A stretch of DNA of 37,573 nucleotides. Origin: MED-G20 sp038108155 (GTDB taxonomy: Bacteria > Bacteroidota > Bacteroidia > Flavobacteriales_D > Parvicellaceae). Position numbers and translations under genes: made by a program. The notes beneath the pieces were generated by a model. That model was not told where the DNA came from. It saw only the letters and a program-made list of their open reading frames with translations, and ran no database searches. The first letter of the stretch is position 1, and the number at the start of each line of letters is the position of its first letter. Shown in pieces: positions 8,618 through 17,520 of the stretch. The DNA lies in assembly GCA_038108155.1 (NCBI GenBank), contig JAYNHP010000018.1:1-37573 (forward strand), read 5' to 3'.

Positions 8618-11173
8618 ATGAGCGCTTTTAATAAAATATTTAGCTATCATTTAACACTTTACTTCTTTTTATTATTACCAGTTTATTGCTTTTCAAATCA
8701 TATAAGCGGAGTAATCTCTAACCAAAATGGAGAGCCATTACCATTTGCATCGGTTTACATTAAAAATACAACATATGGTGTTAGCTCTAATGCATTTGGA
8801 GAATATTTTATAGAACTAAAACCTGGAAAATATACGATTGTTTATAGTTACATAGGTTTTCAAAGCAAAGAAAAAATTATTACACTTAATGACGCTGCTC
8901 AAAATATTAATATCATTCTAGATGAAAATGATCAAAATTTAATAGAGTATGAAGTGGTATCCAATACCAAAAATAAAGCTCTTGAGATAATAGAAAAAGT
9001 AAAAAAAAATAAAAAAAATTATATACAAAAAAGTTTTTCTTCCAAAGAGTACTCTAAAAATACCATAGAAAAAAGACAATTTAAATTACAAAGAAAAGAC
9101 ACTATTGAAAAATGGGAACTTGACACGTCTAAAACCATTAATTTCAAAAATGATGTACTCAAATTTGTAGAATCTTATGGAGACTTTTATTGTTTGGAAT
9201 CTAATAAAAAAAGCTGGTCTTATGAAGCTTATCAAGATTTTGCAGACACCAAGCAAGAACAGGATTTTGTAATAATACAGTCTTTTGAAGATTTTGGAGA
9301 GTATAATATAACACCACAATATGATGTGGATGACAAATATGAATTTTTAATAACCCTTTCAGAAATAGAATTTGATTTATTTGAAAATAATATCGAGATT
9401 AAAATTGCCAATAACCCAATAGTCTCCCCGCTTGCACCTGGATCAAGAACCTATTATAAATACGATTATATTGGATTTATTCCTCAAGAGGATTCTACTA
9501 AAATTCACAAAATTCAAATTACTCCAAGATTTAAAAATGAACTATTGCTAAAAGGAGTATTATTCGTTGAAGACTCCACTTTTTCAATAAAATCAGTAGA
9601 GCTAGAATTGAGTGGACCTATTCAATCAGAATTTAACTTTGAAAACTTCCATATTATTCAGAACTACAAGCAGTTTAAAAGTCAAAATTTAATTGAAAGA
9701 AAAATTATTGACTACACAATTAAAGAAGAGATTTTCAAAATAATAGGAAATGCAGTAATTATAAATACCAACTTCCAGATTATTAATAAGCTTCCAGATT
9801 ATTTTAAAAAAAATCAAGTAAAATTTTTTAGCGACTCTGCTGAGCTAATTTCCGATCAGCTATGGGATAATTTAAGAGCTATAGATTTGAAAAAAAATGA
9901 ACTTGAATATATAGAATATACGGATAGTTTAAGAAATTATTACCAAAGTGAGCAATATGCTCTAGAACAAGATAGTGCTTATAATAATGTCACCTTAGCA
10001 AGAGTGCTTTGGGAAGGAGTAAGACATAAGAACAGATATAAAGGGTATTCATTTTATATATGGCCAATAGTATCTCAGTTCAATTTTTTTGGAATTGGTG
10101 GATATAGACACAATCTTGGTTTTAATTACAATCAAAATATAAATGATCAATTTAAAATAAGTACAGAAAATAGAATAGATTATGGAATAGTAAATAAAGA
10201 TTTCAAAGGCTCTACCAACATTTCTATAATTTCCAATGATGAAAAATACAAACAATTCACTTTAGGTATTGGAGATGAGTATAAGCCCATTAATAGATTC
10301 CCTTCAATCTCAACTGCTTTTTCTAGAAGTAATTACGTAAGATCTCAACAAATACAAACAGCCTACAGAACTGAAATAGTAAATGGTTTATACGGGGAAA
10401 TAAAAATAGAATATTGTCTACAAACTCCAATTGATAATTTAGATTTAGAAAGTGACATTTTTAACTCTACCGATTCTATTTTAGGACTCCCTCCAGTGGC
10501 ATTTGAACCTTATAAAAAATTTGAAAGCAGAATTCAATTAACATGGCTCCCATTCCAAAAATATTATTATAAAAAAAATAAAAAAATTGTTCTTGGAACA
10601 AAGTTTCCTACGGCTAATCTAATTTACCGAAAAGGTATTCCTGGAATTATAGATAGTGAGGTGAATTTTGATTATTTAGAACTCGGGATAAATGATGAGT
10701 TTACTATTCCTCATTTAGGAAAATCAAAGTGGAATATTCAAATGGGAGCTTTTGTAAATAAAAAAAATTTAAGAGTAATTGAGTGGAAGTACTTTAGAGG
10801 TTCAGATGTGGGGTTTTTTAGCAATCCTCTTACCTCGTTTCAACTTTTAGAAAATACTCTTTTCACAGAAAGTTCGTATTTAAGGGGGAATTATGTCCAT
10901 AGTTTTAATGGAAATATTTTCAATAAATTACCATTAATTAGCAAACTAGGCTTGGAGCTTTCTGGTGGTATTGCCACTTTAATTATCCCTGACCGAGATG
11001 TTGCACATCTTGAGTCCTTCATTGGAGTTTCAAGACCATTTAGAATATTTGGAGGCTTGGTTAAATTTGGTGTTTTTGTATCTAGTTCAATAAATTCAGA
11101 AGGTAGTTCTAGATTTGAGCTAAAGGGGGGGGTTAATGGATACGATTCATTTAGAAACCAGTGGGATTATTAA
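8618..11173 (+). CDS. DUF5686 outer-membrane protein with CarboxypepD_reg-like N-terminus
   Basis: This 851-residue exported protein has a signal peptide (about residues 1-27), then a carboxypeptidase-regulatory-like beta-sandwich (about 29-110, with GEPLPFASVYIKNTTYG and YSYIGFQSK). A long middle region and a C-terminal half with beta-barrel-like alternation follow. This matches the DUF5686 family common in Bacteroidota. Proteins of this kind sit in the outer membrane, but the cargo or activity is not established. The terminal residues (RNQWDY) end in an aromatic, as is usual for barrel proteins. It stands alone between divergent panB and convergent pepD, overlapping the latter's stop by 4 bases. 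Family confidence is good; function is unknown. Confidence 0.82.
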   Translation: MSAFNKIFSYHLTLYFFLLLPVYCFSNHISGVISNQNGEPLPFASVYIKNTTYGVSSNAFGEYFIELKPGKYTIVYSYIGFQSKEKIITLNDAAQNINIILDENDQNLIEYEVVSNTKNKALEIIEKVKKNKKNYIQKSFSSKEYSKNTIEKRQFKLQRKDTIEKWELDTSKTINFKNDVLKFVESYGDFYCLESNKKSWSYEAYQDFADTKQEQDFVIIQSFEDFGEYNITPQYDVDDKYEFLITLSEIEFDLFENNIEIKIANNPIVSPLAPGSRTYYKYDYIGFIPQEDSTKIHKIQITPRFKNELLLKGVLFVEDSTFSIKSVELELSGPIQSEFNFENFHIIQNYKQFKSQNLIERKIIDYTIKEEIFKIIGNAVIINTNFQIINKLPDYFKKNQVKFFSDSAELISDQLWDNLRAIDLKKNELEYIEYTDSLRNYYQSEQYALEQDSAYNNVTLARVLWEGVRHKNRYKGYSFYIWPIVSQFNFFGIGGYRHNLGFNYNQNINDQFKISTENRIDYGIVNKDFKGSTNISIISNDEKYKQFTLGIGDEYKPINRFPSISTAFSRSNYVRSQQIQTAYRTEIVNGLYGEIKIEYCLQTPIDNLDLESDIFNSTDSILGLPPVAFEPYKKFESRIQLTWLPFQKYYYKKNKKIVLGTKFPTANLIYRKGIPGIIDSEVNFDYLELGINDEFTIPHLGKSKWNIQMGAFVNKKNLRVIEWKYFRGSDVGFFSNPLTSFQLLENTLFTESSYLRGNYVHSFNGNIFNKLPLISKLGLELSGGIATLIIPDRDVAHLESFIGVSRPFRIFGGLVKFGVFVSSSINSEGSSRFELKGGVNGYDSFRNQWDY

Positions 11174-12612
11174 TTCTTAAAAGGAATAACTTTTAGAACC
11201 TCAACGAATAAACTCCAAAATTTCTGAACAGAGGCAATGTTAACTTTCTCGTCAGGCGAATGTGGATTTTTAATAGTTGGACCAAATGAAATCATATCTA
11301 ATCCAGGATATCTTTCATTTAGTATCCCACATTCTAAACCTGCATGACAAGCTTGAACTTTAGGGTCTGAATTAAACATGTTTTTGTAAAGAGAAACCAT
11401 AATATCTAAAATTTCAGAGTCAGTATTAGGAGCCCATCCTGGGTAAGAACCGGAATGTTCAACATCGGCTCCAATATTTACAAATGGAGCACCAACTGTT
11501 TTAGCGATATCCTGTTTTGAACTTTCTAGCGAACTTCTTTGTAAACTTTGAGTAATAAAGCTTCCCTTATTTAAAATGACTCTAGCCAAAGAAGAAGAGG
11601 TTTCTACTAAACCATCAATGGATTGGCTCATTTTATAAACACCATTAAAAACAGAATAAATAGCATTCACTACTTCATTAGAATCAATATTTGATAGTCC
11701 ATGCGTTATAGAATCTATATTATTTACTTCAATTATTAAATCAGGTTCAGATTTAAAAAATTCGCTTTTAATTTCAGCTGCTAGATCATCAAGTTGATTT
11801 AAAAAATCTTTGCTGTCCACTACAATCTTAGCTACAGATTCTCTTGGAATAGCATTTCTTAGGCTTCCTCCGTCAATTTGAGAAATTTTAAGATTATAAC
11901 TTAATGCTAATGCTAAAATTCTATTCATGATTTTATTGGCATTCCCTCTCTCTAGGTGAATATCCATTCCCGAGTGACCACCTTTTAATCCTTTTACAAT
12001 AATTTCAAAACCAATACCCCCGGATATCTTTTCTTCCTTATAAAGTTTTGAAGTATTGGTATCTATTCCTCCAGCACATCCGATACTAAACTCATCGTCG
12101 TCTTCTGTGTCAAGATTCAATAATATTTCTCCTTCTAAAATTCCCTTTTCTAGTTCAAAGGCACCAGTCATACCAGTTTCCTCATCAATAGTAAACAATG
12201 CTTCAATAGATGGATGTTGAATTGTACTACTAGCTAAAAGTGTCATTATTGTGGCAACTCCCATCCCATTATCTGCTCCCAAGGTTGTTCCTTTAGCTGT
12301 TACCCAATCTCCGTCAATATAACTTTGAATTCCCTGAGTTAAAAAATCAAACTCTGTATTTGCATTTTTTTGGTGAACCATATCCAAATGACTTTGGATA
12401 ATTACGGTTTTTTGGTTTTCACTTCCTTTAGATGCAGGTTTCTTTATAATAACATTTCCACATGGGTCTACATAGGTAGGTAAGCCGAGATTAAGACCAA
12501 AGTTTTTAATAAATTCTATGACTTTTTCTTCTTTTTTGGAAGGCCTTGGAACGGCATTTAAATCTTCAAAATTATTCCATAGTTCAACTGGAAATAAATC
12601 TCTTACTTTCAT
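11170..12612 (-). CDS. pepD: Cytosolic non-specific (aminoacyl-histidine) dipeptidase PepD
   Basis: This 480-residue M20-family zinc peptidase has the usual PepD length. Metal and catalytic motifs are visible: SHLDMVHQKN (His ligand with Asp), TTLGADNGMGVA (bridging Asp), DEETGMTGA (catalytic and ligand Glu) and NLDTEDDDE. The lid region has GGHSGMDIHLERGNA, typical of M20 dimers. A C-terminal His-containing stretch is HAGLECG. It hydrolyses dipeptides such as Xaa-His in the cytoplasm. Its ATG overlaps the stop of the upstream GT39 gene by 4 bases, so it is the last gene of that run. This is probably only a transcriptional association. Confidence 0.95.
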   Translation of the reverse strand: MKVRDLFPVELWNNFEDLNAVPRPSKKEEKVIEFIKNFGLNLGLPTYVDPCGNVIIKKPASKGSENQKTVIIQSHLDMVHQKNANTEFDFLTQGIQSYIDGDWVTAKGTTLGADNGMGVATIMTLLASSTIQHPSIEALFTIDEETGMTGAFELEKGILEGEILLNLDTEDDDEFSIGCAGGIDTNTSKLYKEEKISGGIGFEIIVKGLKGGHSGMDIHLERGNANKIMNRILALALSYNLKISQIDGGSLRNAIPRESVAKIVVDSKDFLNQLDDLAAEIKSEFFKSEPDLIIEVNNIDSITHGLSNIDSNEVVNAIYSVFNGVYKMSQSIDGLVETSSSLARVILNKGSFITQSLQRSSLESSKQDIAKTVGAPFVNIGADVEHSGSYPGWAPNTDSEILDIMVSLYKNMFNSDPKVQACHAGLECGILNERYPGLDMISFGPTIKNPHSPDEKVNIASVQKFWSLFVEVLKVIPFKN

Positions 12613-14318
12613 TTTAATTCTCTTTTATAAATTTTATAACCCCCATAATCTTTTACAACTTTTAAATTTTCAGCTTCTTCTAGCTGTTTAATCTGCTTAT
12701 TGTTTTTAGTAACAAAATATGCTACTCTATCAAGTTCTCCATTAATTAACCAACTAAGAACGTAACTGTTAAATGTTATTTTTTCTTTTCTATTTAAGTC
12801 ATTTAATGAACTTGAGTTAAAACCATTTCTTAAAATCTCATTTTTCTTGTGGTAAAGAAAATCTGTTGACTTCAAAGGTTCAAATTCCGAATAAAAATAA
12901 TGAGCATAACTCTTATAACCTACAGTTGTTAAATACTTTTTTTCTTTGGATATTTCCTTGTAAAAAGAAATTACTGAACCTTGAGTTAAATTTTCAATTT
13001 TGGGTATAGTATACATACTCATCAAAGAAAGAAAGAAGCCAATGATTAAAGTGTAGGAAACTAAAGCAAGTAAAATTTTAGTTTCAAATATTGTAAGCCA
13101 AATAATACTTCCTAAAATAAATAAAGAGGGAATAATCCATTCCCAACCAATCCAATTCAATTTTATATTCAAAAGCTTTTGAATATATAAATCATTAATC
13201 GAATTAATTAAAAACTCCTTTTGGTGAATTAAAACATAAAATGCAACCATTAAAATTAATCCTATAAGAATACCGGTAAATGATAATGAGTATTTTAAAA
13301 TCCAGTGAAAAGATTTGCCCATATATATTTTGTAGATTTCAATGGAAGCTAAAAAAGATAATGGCAAATATGCCATAGACGAATAATGAACTATTTTGGT
13401 GCTAACTATTGTAAATAAAATTAAAATCACCCATAGAACAATCCTCATCATTTTTTCAAAAGCAATGCCTGAACCAGAATCCATAAAACTATTTCTAAAA
13501 GCAAAAAAAGAAAAAGGAATGCAGCCAAAAAGTACAACTAAAAAATGGTAATAAATAGGCTGTTTATGTCCCGCAACTGGATGTGAAAATAATTCTATTT
13601 GGTACTGAAAAAACTCAATTAAGAACCAAGGACCTTTATTCAATAACTCAAAAAAGTACCATGGAGAAGAAACAAAAATAACAGTTGTAAAGAAGAACAA
13701 AATATGCTGAAACGGAACTTTTATTTTACATAATATTAAATAAATGAAACAAGATAAAAGCACTAATAAAAGTCCTACAGGGCCTTTACATAGAATAGCT
13801 AGCCCAGCAAAAAAACTTGATAAAAAAATATATTTGATATGTTTAATCCTAATGTAAGAAAAGAAAAAATAGATGGATAAAAAGATGAATATATTAAAAT
13901 ATGGATCAATAATCCCAGATCTGAAATATAGGTTAGGTAAGAATCCTGCTAAAAATATAACAGACCATATCCATCCAAAAGATGTGTTTTTTAATCGAGA
14001 TCCAATTTTAAAAAGAATAATTGGAATTATAATGGATAGTAGAGCATTAGGAAATCTTGCAGCAAAGCTAGTTATCCCAAATATTTTGAAAGAAATTGTT
14101 TGAATCCAAAAAAATAAAGGTGGTTTTTCATGAAATGGTTCAAAATTAATCATTACTTGAGAAAAATTATTTGACAACAACATTTCTCTAGACGACTCAG
14201 CAAAATTAATTTCATCCCAATCAAATAAATTAAAATCACCTATCGTTGAAAATATCAAAACACATGCATAACAAGAAAAGAAAAGAATTGGTTTTAGATT
14301 TATATTTAAAAAGTTCAT
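12609..14318 (-). CDS. ArnT-like GT39-family polyprenyl-phosphate-dependent glycosyltransferase
   Basis: This 569-residue membrane protein has about 11-12 hydrophobic segments. It shows the N-terminal ArnT/PMT motif FDWDEINFAESSREML, whose acidic pair lies in the first periplasmic loop, and HEKPPLFFWIQ, also typical of this fold. Such enzymes transfer a sugar from a polyprenyl-phosphate donor to lipid A, protein or another glycan on the periplasmic face. The upstream genes encode a DPM1-like synthase, which would make the donor, and a PAP2 phosphatase; they are separated from it and each other by 1 and 3 bases. The acceptor and sugar are not determinable here. The C-terminal 100 residues are soluble. 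Confidence 0.86.
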   Translation of the reverse strand: MNFLNINLKPILFFSCYACVLIFSTIGDFNLFDWDEINFAESSREMLLSNNFSQVMINFEPFHEKPPLFFWIQTISFKIFGITSFAARFPNALLSIIIPIILFKIGSRLKNTSFGWIWSVIFLAGFLPNLYFRSGIIDPYFNIFIFLSIYFFFSYIRIKHIKYIFLSSFFAGLAILCKGPVGLLLVLLSCFIYLILCKIKVPFQHILFFFTTVIFVSSPWYFFELLNKGPWFLIEFFQYQIELFSHPVAGHKQPIYYHFLVVLFGCIPFSFFAFRNSFMDSGSGIAFEKMMRIVLWVILILFTIVSTKIVHYSSMAYLPLSFLASIEIYKIYMGKSFHWILKYSLSFTGILIGLILMVAFYVLIHQKEFLINSINDLYIQKLLNIKLNWIGWEWIIPSLFILGSIIWLTIFETKILLALVSYTLIIGFFLSLMSMYTIPKIENLTQGSVISFYKEISKEKKYLTTVGYKSYAHYFYSEFEPLKSTDFLYHKKNEILRNGFNSSSLNDLNRKEKITFNSYVLSWLINGELDRVAYFVTKNNKQIKQLEEAENLKVVKDYGGYKIYKRELK

Positions 14319-14319
14319 T

Positions 14320-14964
14320 CTAATCTTTAATCTTATTTTTATTAAATAATAAAGGTTCTATGTATTTGAAAGTCAATATGGGAATTAATGATCCTATAAA
14401 AGCCCCAGCTAGAACATCTATTAAAAAGTGTTGGGATAAATAAATTCTAGAAAAACCCACAATATATGCTAGAAGAACAAGCAATAATGGAAAATATTTT
14501 TTATTAATGAAAATACAAATGCTTATGCATAAACAAAATATTGATGCGGTATGGCCGCTTGGAAAAGAGAATTTTTCATAAAGCTCTACTCCATCAATTA
14601 GATTCCAAGAACCATCTTCAATTAGATTCTTAAAATAAAAACTAGGTCTGAACTGGTTAGAGAAAACAACTCGTTTTAAAACTTGAATAAAAATGGTATT
14701 GATAATTAGAGAGATCAAAATAGATGTGCCATTTTTCTTATTTATAAATAAAAAAATTAATGCAACTAAAAATACAAATCTACCATCTCCAAAAAAAGTA
14801 ATGAATTTGAAAAATTGATCTAGAAAATTATTGTGAGAAGCATTAACAATTATAGAAAAATTGTTGTTTTGAAATATAGCTAAAAATAAAACGCCCAAAA
14901 AGAATAAAAAACCCCATAACAGCCAATGATAAGCAATTAAATTTTTTGAAAATCTATCAATCAT
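14320..14964 (-). CDS. PAP2-family membrane phosphatase
   Basis: This 214-residue protein has about five to six membrane segments and the PAP2 signature. There is a Lys-Arg/Arg-Pro region (K97 with R106-P107), PSGHTAS at 135-141, and SRIYLSQHFLID at 172-183 with H179 and D183. The first-motif spacing is looser than the textbook K-x6-RP. PAP2 enzymes dephosphorylate lipid phosphates such as undecaprenyl pyrophosphate, phosphatidylglycerophosphate or lipid A. It is sandwiched between a DPM1-like synthase (3 bases upstream) and an ArnT-like transferase (1 base downstream). Recycling of the polyprenyl carrier or trimming of lipid A phosphate is therefore plausible. That substrate link is inference. 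Confidence 0.9.
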   Translation of the reverse strand: MIDRFSKNLIAYHWLLWGFLFFLGVLFLAIFQNNNFSIIVNASHNNFLDQFFKFITFFGDGRFVFLVALIFLFINKKNGTSILISLIINTIFIQVLKRVVFSNQFRPSFYFKNLIEDGSWNLIDGVELYEKFSFPSGHTASIFCLCISICIFINKKYFPLLLVLLAYIVGFSRIYLSQHFLIDVLAGAFIGSLIPILTFKYIEPLLFNKNKIKD

Positions 14965-14967
14965 TTT

Positions 14968-15708
14968 TTACTTTAAAATTTTCCAATTTATTATTCCTAT
15001 TTTAGTAAGAAAATATTTTACGGAAGTCAATAAAACTCCAATTCCATAAACAGAACTTCTTTGAAAATTAATTGATGAAGCTTCCTTAAAATATTTCGTA
15101 GGACAAGTAATTTCTGCAATAAGATGGTTTTTATACATAATTTGAGCTAGCATTTGATTGTCAAAAATAAAATCATCTGAATTTTCATTAAACTTAATAT
15201 CTCTAAGTACTTCACTTGAGAAAGCCCTAAAACCAGAATGGTATTCTGAAAGCTTTTGATTCATTAAAATATTTTGAATTAAGGTAAGTATTCTATTTGC
15301 AAAATACTTGTAAATTGGCATGCCACCTCTTAAAGCACCTTTCCCCAATATTCTCGAACCTATTACTACTGGATATAAGTCATTTGCAATTAAGTAGCAC
15401 ATACTTTCAATTAATTTTGGAGTATACTGATAATCTGGGTGCAACATAACCACAATATCAGCGTTTAATTCTAAAGCTTTGTTGTAACAAGTTTTTTGAT
15501 TTCCCCCGTAGCCCTTATTGTATTGATGTCTTATCACATGATTAATACCTAATTTTTTTGCCAATTCGTAAGTATTATCAGAACCATGGTCGTCAACTAA
15601 AATAACTTCGTCAACCATAGGAAAAGGTATTTCATTATAGGTTTTTTCAAGAGTTTTTGAGGCGTTGTATGCAGGCATAACAACAACTACTTTTTTTGAC
15701 TTAATCAT
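14968..15708 (-). CDS. DPM1-like GT2 glycosyltransferase (polyprenyl-phosphate sugar synthase)
   Basis: This 246-residue GT-A fold protein begins with KKVVVVMPAYNASKTL, followed by the nucleotide-binding EVILVDDHGSDNT and a metal-site-like region MLHPDYQYTP. The acceptor side shows SEYHSGFRAFS, typical of dolichol-phosphate mannosyltransferase relatives. A short hydrophobic C-terminal part may associate with the membrane. The family transfers a hexose from a nucleotide sugar to polyprenyl phosphate. It is the first gene of the four-gene minus-strand run with PAP2, GT39 and PepD. A TAATTTTG box lies 17-24 bases upstream. The exact sugar is unknown. Confidence 0.88.
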   Translation of the reverse strand: MIKSKKVVVVMPAYNASKTLEKTYNEIPFPMVDEVILVDDHGSDNTYELAKKLGINHVIRHQYNKGYGGNQKTCYNKALELNADIVVMLHPDYQYTPKLIESMCYLIANDLYPVVIGSRILGKGALRGGMPIYKYFANRILTLIQNILMNQKLSEYHSGFRAFSSEVLRDIKFNENSDDFIFDNQMLAQIMYKNHLIAEITCPTKYFKEASSINFQRSSVYGIGVLLTSVKYFLTKIGIINWKILK

Positions 15709-15724
15709 GTATTTTAAATTCCCT

Positions 15725-15732
15725 CAAAATTA
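15725..15732 (-). promoter_or_regulatory. Putative -7 promoter box TAATTTTG for the glycosyltransferase run
   Basis: On the minus strand the sequence TAATTTTG matches the Bacteroidota -7 consensus TAnnTTTG exactly. It lies 17 bases before the ATG ending at 15708, which would give a leader of about 10-15 bases. No good -33 TTG is seen at the expected distance, and such boxes arise by chance in AT-rich DNA. Confidence 0.4.
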
Positions 15733-15798
15733 CAATTAATAATAGGAAATGTCGTGAAAATTAGATTAATTCATTATTTTGCATTTCAAGATAAAAAA

Positions 15799-17478
15799 AT
15801 GGATTTTAAAAATATTAAAAAAATTACTGGGAGTTTCACAAGCAAATCAATTAAGGGAGATTTTACAGGTGGATTAACTGCCGCCATCATCGCATTACCA
15901 ATGGGATTAGCATTTGGATTGCAAAGTGGCTTAGGACCTCAAGCAGGACTCTATACTGCCATCATTTTAGCTCTTTTAGCATCCATTGTTGCAGGCACTA
16001 AAACTTTAATTAGTGACCCTACAGGACCTATGACCATTGTTGCTGCCACTATTATTGCTGAAGCTGGATTTAATGGAGTTGGTAAAATACCTGTAGTTAT
16101 TATTTTATCATTTGCCCTTGGAGGGATTTTTCAAATAATGTTTGGGTTTATTAAAGTTGCTCAATATGTTAAATATATTTCCTATCCCGTTCTATCTGGG
16201 TTTATGGGAGGAATTGGAATAATTATAATTCTTACTCAGTGGCATACCTTCCTAGGAGGGCAAAGACCGGGAGGAATTATTGATATAATTTTAGATTTAC
16301 ATACTCCCATAATTGAATACCACTGGAGTTCAATTATATTAGGTTCTCTTACTTTAATTTTTATTTATTTCATCCCTAAAATTTCAAAAAAAATTCCTGC
16401 AGGCTTAATTTCATTGATTATAGGAACTCTTGTTTCATTCACTTTTAAAAAAGAATGGGGATGGCATTGGGATTATTCTACAATTGGGGAAATTCCAAGT
16501 GACCTTCCTCAAATTGTACTTCCATTTAGTGAATTTTTAAATATTTCATTTTCAGAATTTAGTATTGCTGTTGTGAGCGGATTAACTTTAGCTGGGTTAG
16601 GAACTATTGATACTTTACTAACATCAGTAGTTGCAGACAATCTAACAAAAACTAAACACAATGGAAATAGAGAACTTATAGGCCAAGGAATAGGTAATTT
16701 CGTTGCTGCATTATTTGGAGGGCTTCCGGGTGCGGGGTCGACTACTGGAACGGTTGCCAATATTAACTCCAATGGTAAAACAAATATGAGTGGTATTTTC
16801 AAAGCTATATTTCTACTAATTGTTTTAGTAGGATTGGGACCACTATTAAAAGATGTTCCTAAGCCAGTTCTTTCTGCCCTTTTAATTTCTGTAGGCATAG
16901 GAATAATTGATTTCAAAGGAATGAAAAAATTATTTAGCTTGAAAAATAGCGATTCATTAGTCTTGCTGCTAGTGGTGGTTCTAACAGTATTTGTTGATTT
17001 ATTAGTAGCAGTAGGAATAGGAATGGTACTTTCTTCGTTTTTCTTTATGCAAAGAATGGGGGAATTAGTAGACCAACAAAGCAAATCTGGAGACATCAAT
17101 GAAATTGAGAAAAAATTAAAAATTCCAGAATCTATCAAAAATAGAATTATGGTTTACGAATTAGATGGTCCTCTTTTTTATGGTTTTTCAGATCAATTTA
17201 AAGAACAAGCTGAAGCAATAATTGGCAAAGATGCTGTTATAATAAATATGTCTCAAGTGCCATATATAGATGCTTCAGGTACATATGTATTAGAAGAGGT
17301 AATAAAGAACTTTAAAGACAAAAAAGTGGAAGTAATTCTTGTGGGTGTTAAAGATCATATATTCAAGCAATTTGAAGAGTTTAAAGTAATCCCTAATACA
17401 CTTGCAGAAGAAAAAGCATACAACTCTGTTAGAGCAGGACTTAAATATTTAAAATTTCAACTAGAGGAAAAGAGATAA
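15799..17478 (+). CDS. SulP-family anion transporter with C-terminal STAS domain
   Basis: The protein is about 559 residues long and has the SulP transmembrane core (about ten or more segments). Conserved segments are TGGLTAAIIALPMGLAFG, DPTGPMTIVAA and, further on, GGLPGAGSTTGTVAN. A STAS domain occupies about the last 115 residues, with the motif NMSQVPYIDASGTYVLEE around the position of the SpoIIAA phosphoserine. The family moves sulfate, bicarbonate or other anions, often with Na+ or H+; the substrate cannot be read here. I chose the ATG at 15799 rather than an in-frame GTG at 15754. The extra 15 residues look unlike SulP proteins, and that stretch holds an AT-rich promoter-like sequence. 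It is followed by pyrD after 42 bases. Confidence 0.92.
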   Translation: MDFKNIKKITGSFTSKSIKGDFTGGLTAAIIALPMGLAFGLQSGLGPQAGLYTAIILALLASIVAGTKTLISDPTGPMTIVAATIIAEAGFNGVGKIPVVIILSFALGGIFQIMFGFIKVAQYVKYISYPVLSGFMGGIGIIIILTQWHTFLGGQRPGGIIDIILDLHTPIIEYHWSSIILGSLTLIFIYFIPKISKKIPAGLISLIIGTLVSFTFKKEWGWHWDYSTIGEIPSDLPQIVLPFSEFLNISFSEFSIAVVSGLTLAGLGTIDTLLTSVVADNLTKTKHNGNRELIGQGIGNFVAALFGGLPGAGSTTGTVANINSNGKTNMSGIFKAIFLLIVLVGLGPLLKDVPKPVLSALLISVGIGIIDFKGMKKLFSLKNSDSLVLLLVVVLTVFVDLLVAVGIGMVLSSFFFMQRMGELVDQQSKSGDINEIEKKLKIPESIKNRIMVYELDGPLFYGFSDQFKEQAEAIIGKDAVIINMSQVPYIDASGTYVLEEVIKNFKDKKVEVILVGVKDHIFKQFEEFKVIPNTLAEEKAYNSVRAGLKYLKFQLEEKR

Positions 17479-17508
17479 ACAAAAACAAGTTTTCATTTTT
17501 AGAATTGC

Positions 17509-17516
17509 TATTTTTG
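17509..17516 (+). promoter_or_regulatory. Putative -7 promoter box TATTTTTG abutting the pyrD start
   Basis: TATTTTTG matches TAnnTTTG and ends only 4 bases before the GTG start of pyrD. If active, transcription would start at about the start codon, giving a leaderless or near-leaderless mRNA. No TTG is seen at the usual -33 distance. Read-through from the SulP gene is the alternative source of pyrD transcript. Confidence 0.45.
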
Positions 17517-17520
17517 CAAA

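Noticed and set aside
15754..15798. GTG start of the SulP gene adding 15 residues
   Set aside because: The extension does not look like a SulP N-terminus and overlaps promoter-like AT-rich sequence; the ATG at 15799 is preferred.
16509..17138. A 209-codon open frame on the minus strand inside the SulP gene
   Set aside because: It is Pro/Ser/Thr-rich without a recognisable domain and lies fully antisense to a well-supported SulP gene, so it is a codon-bias shadow.
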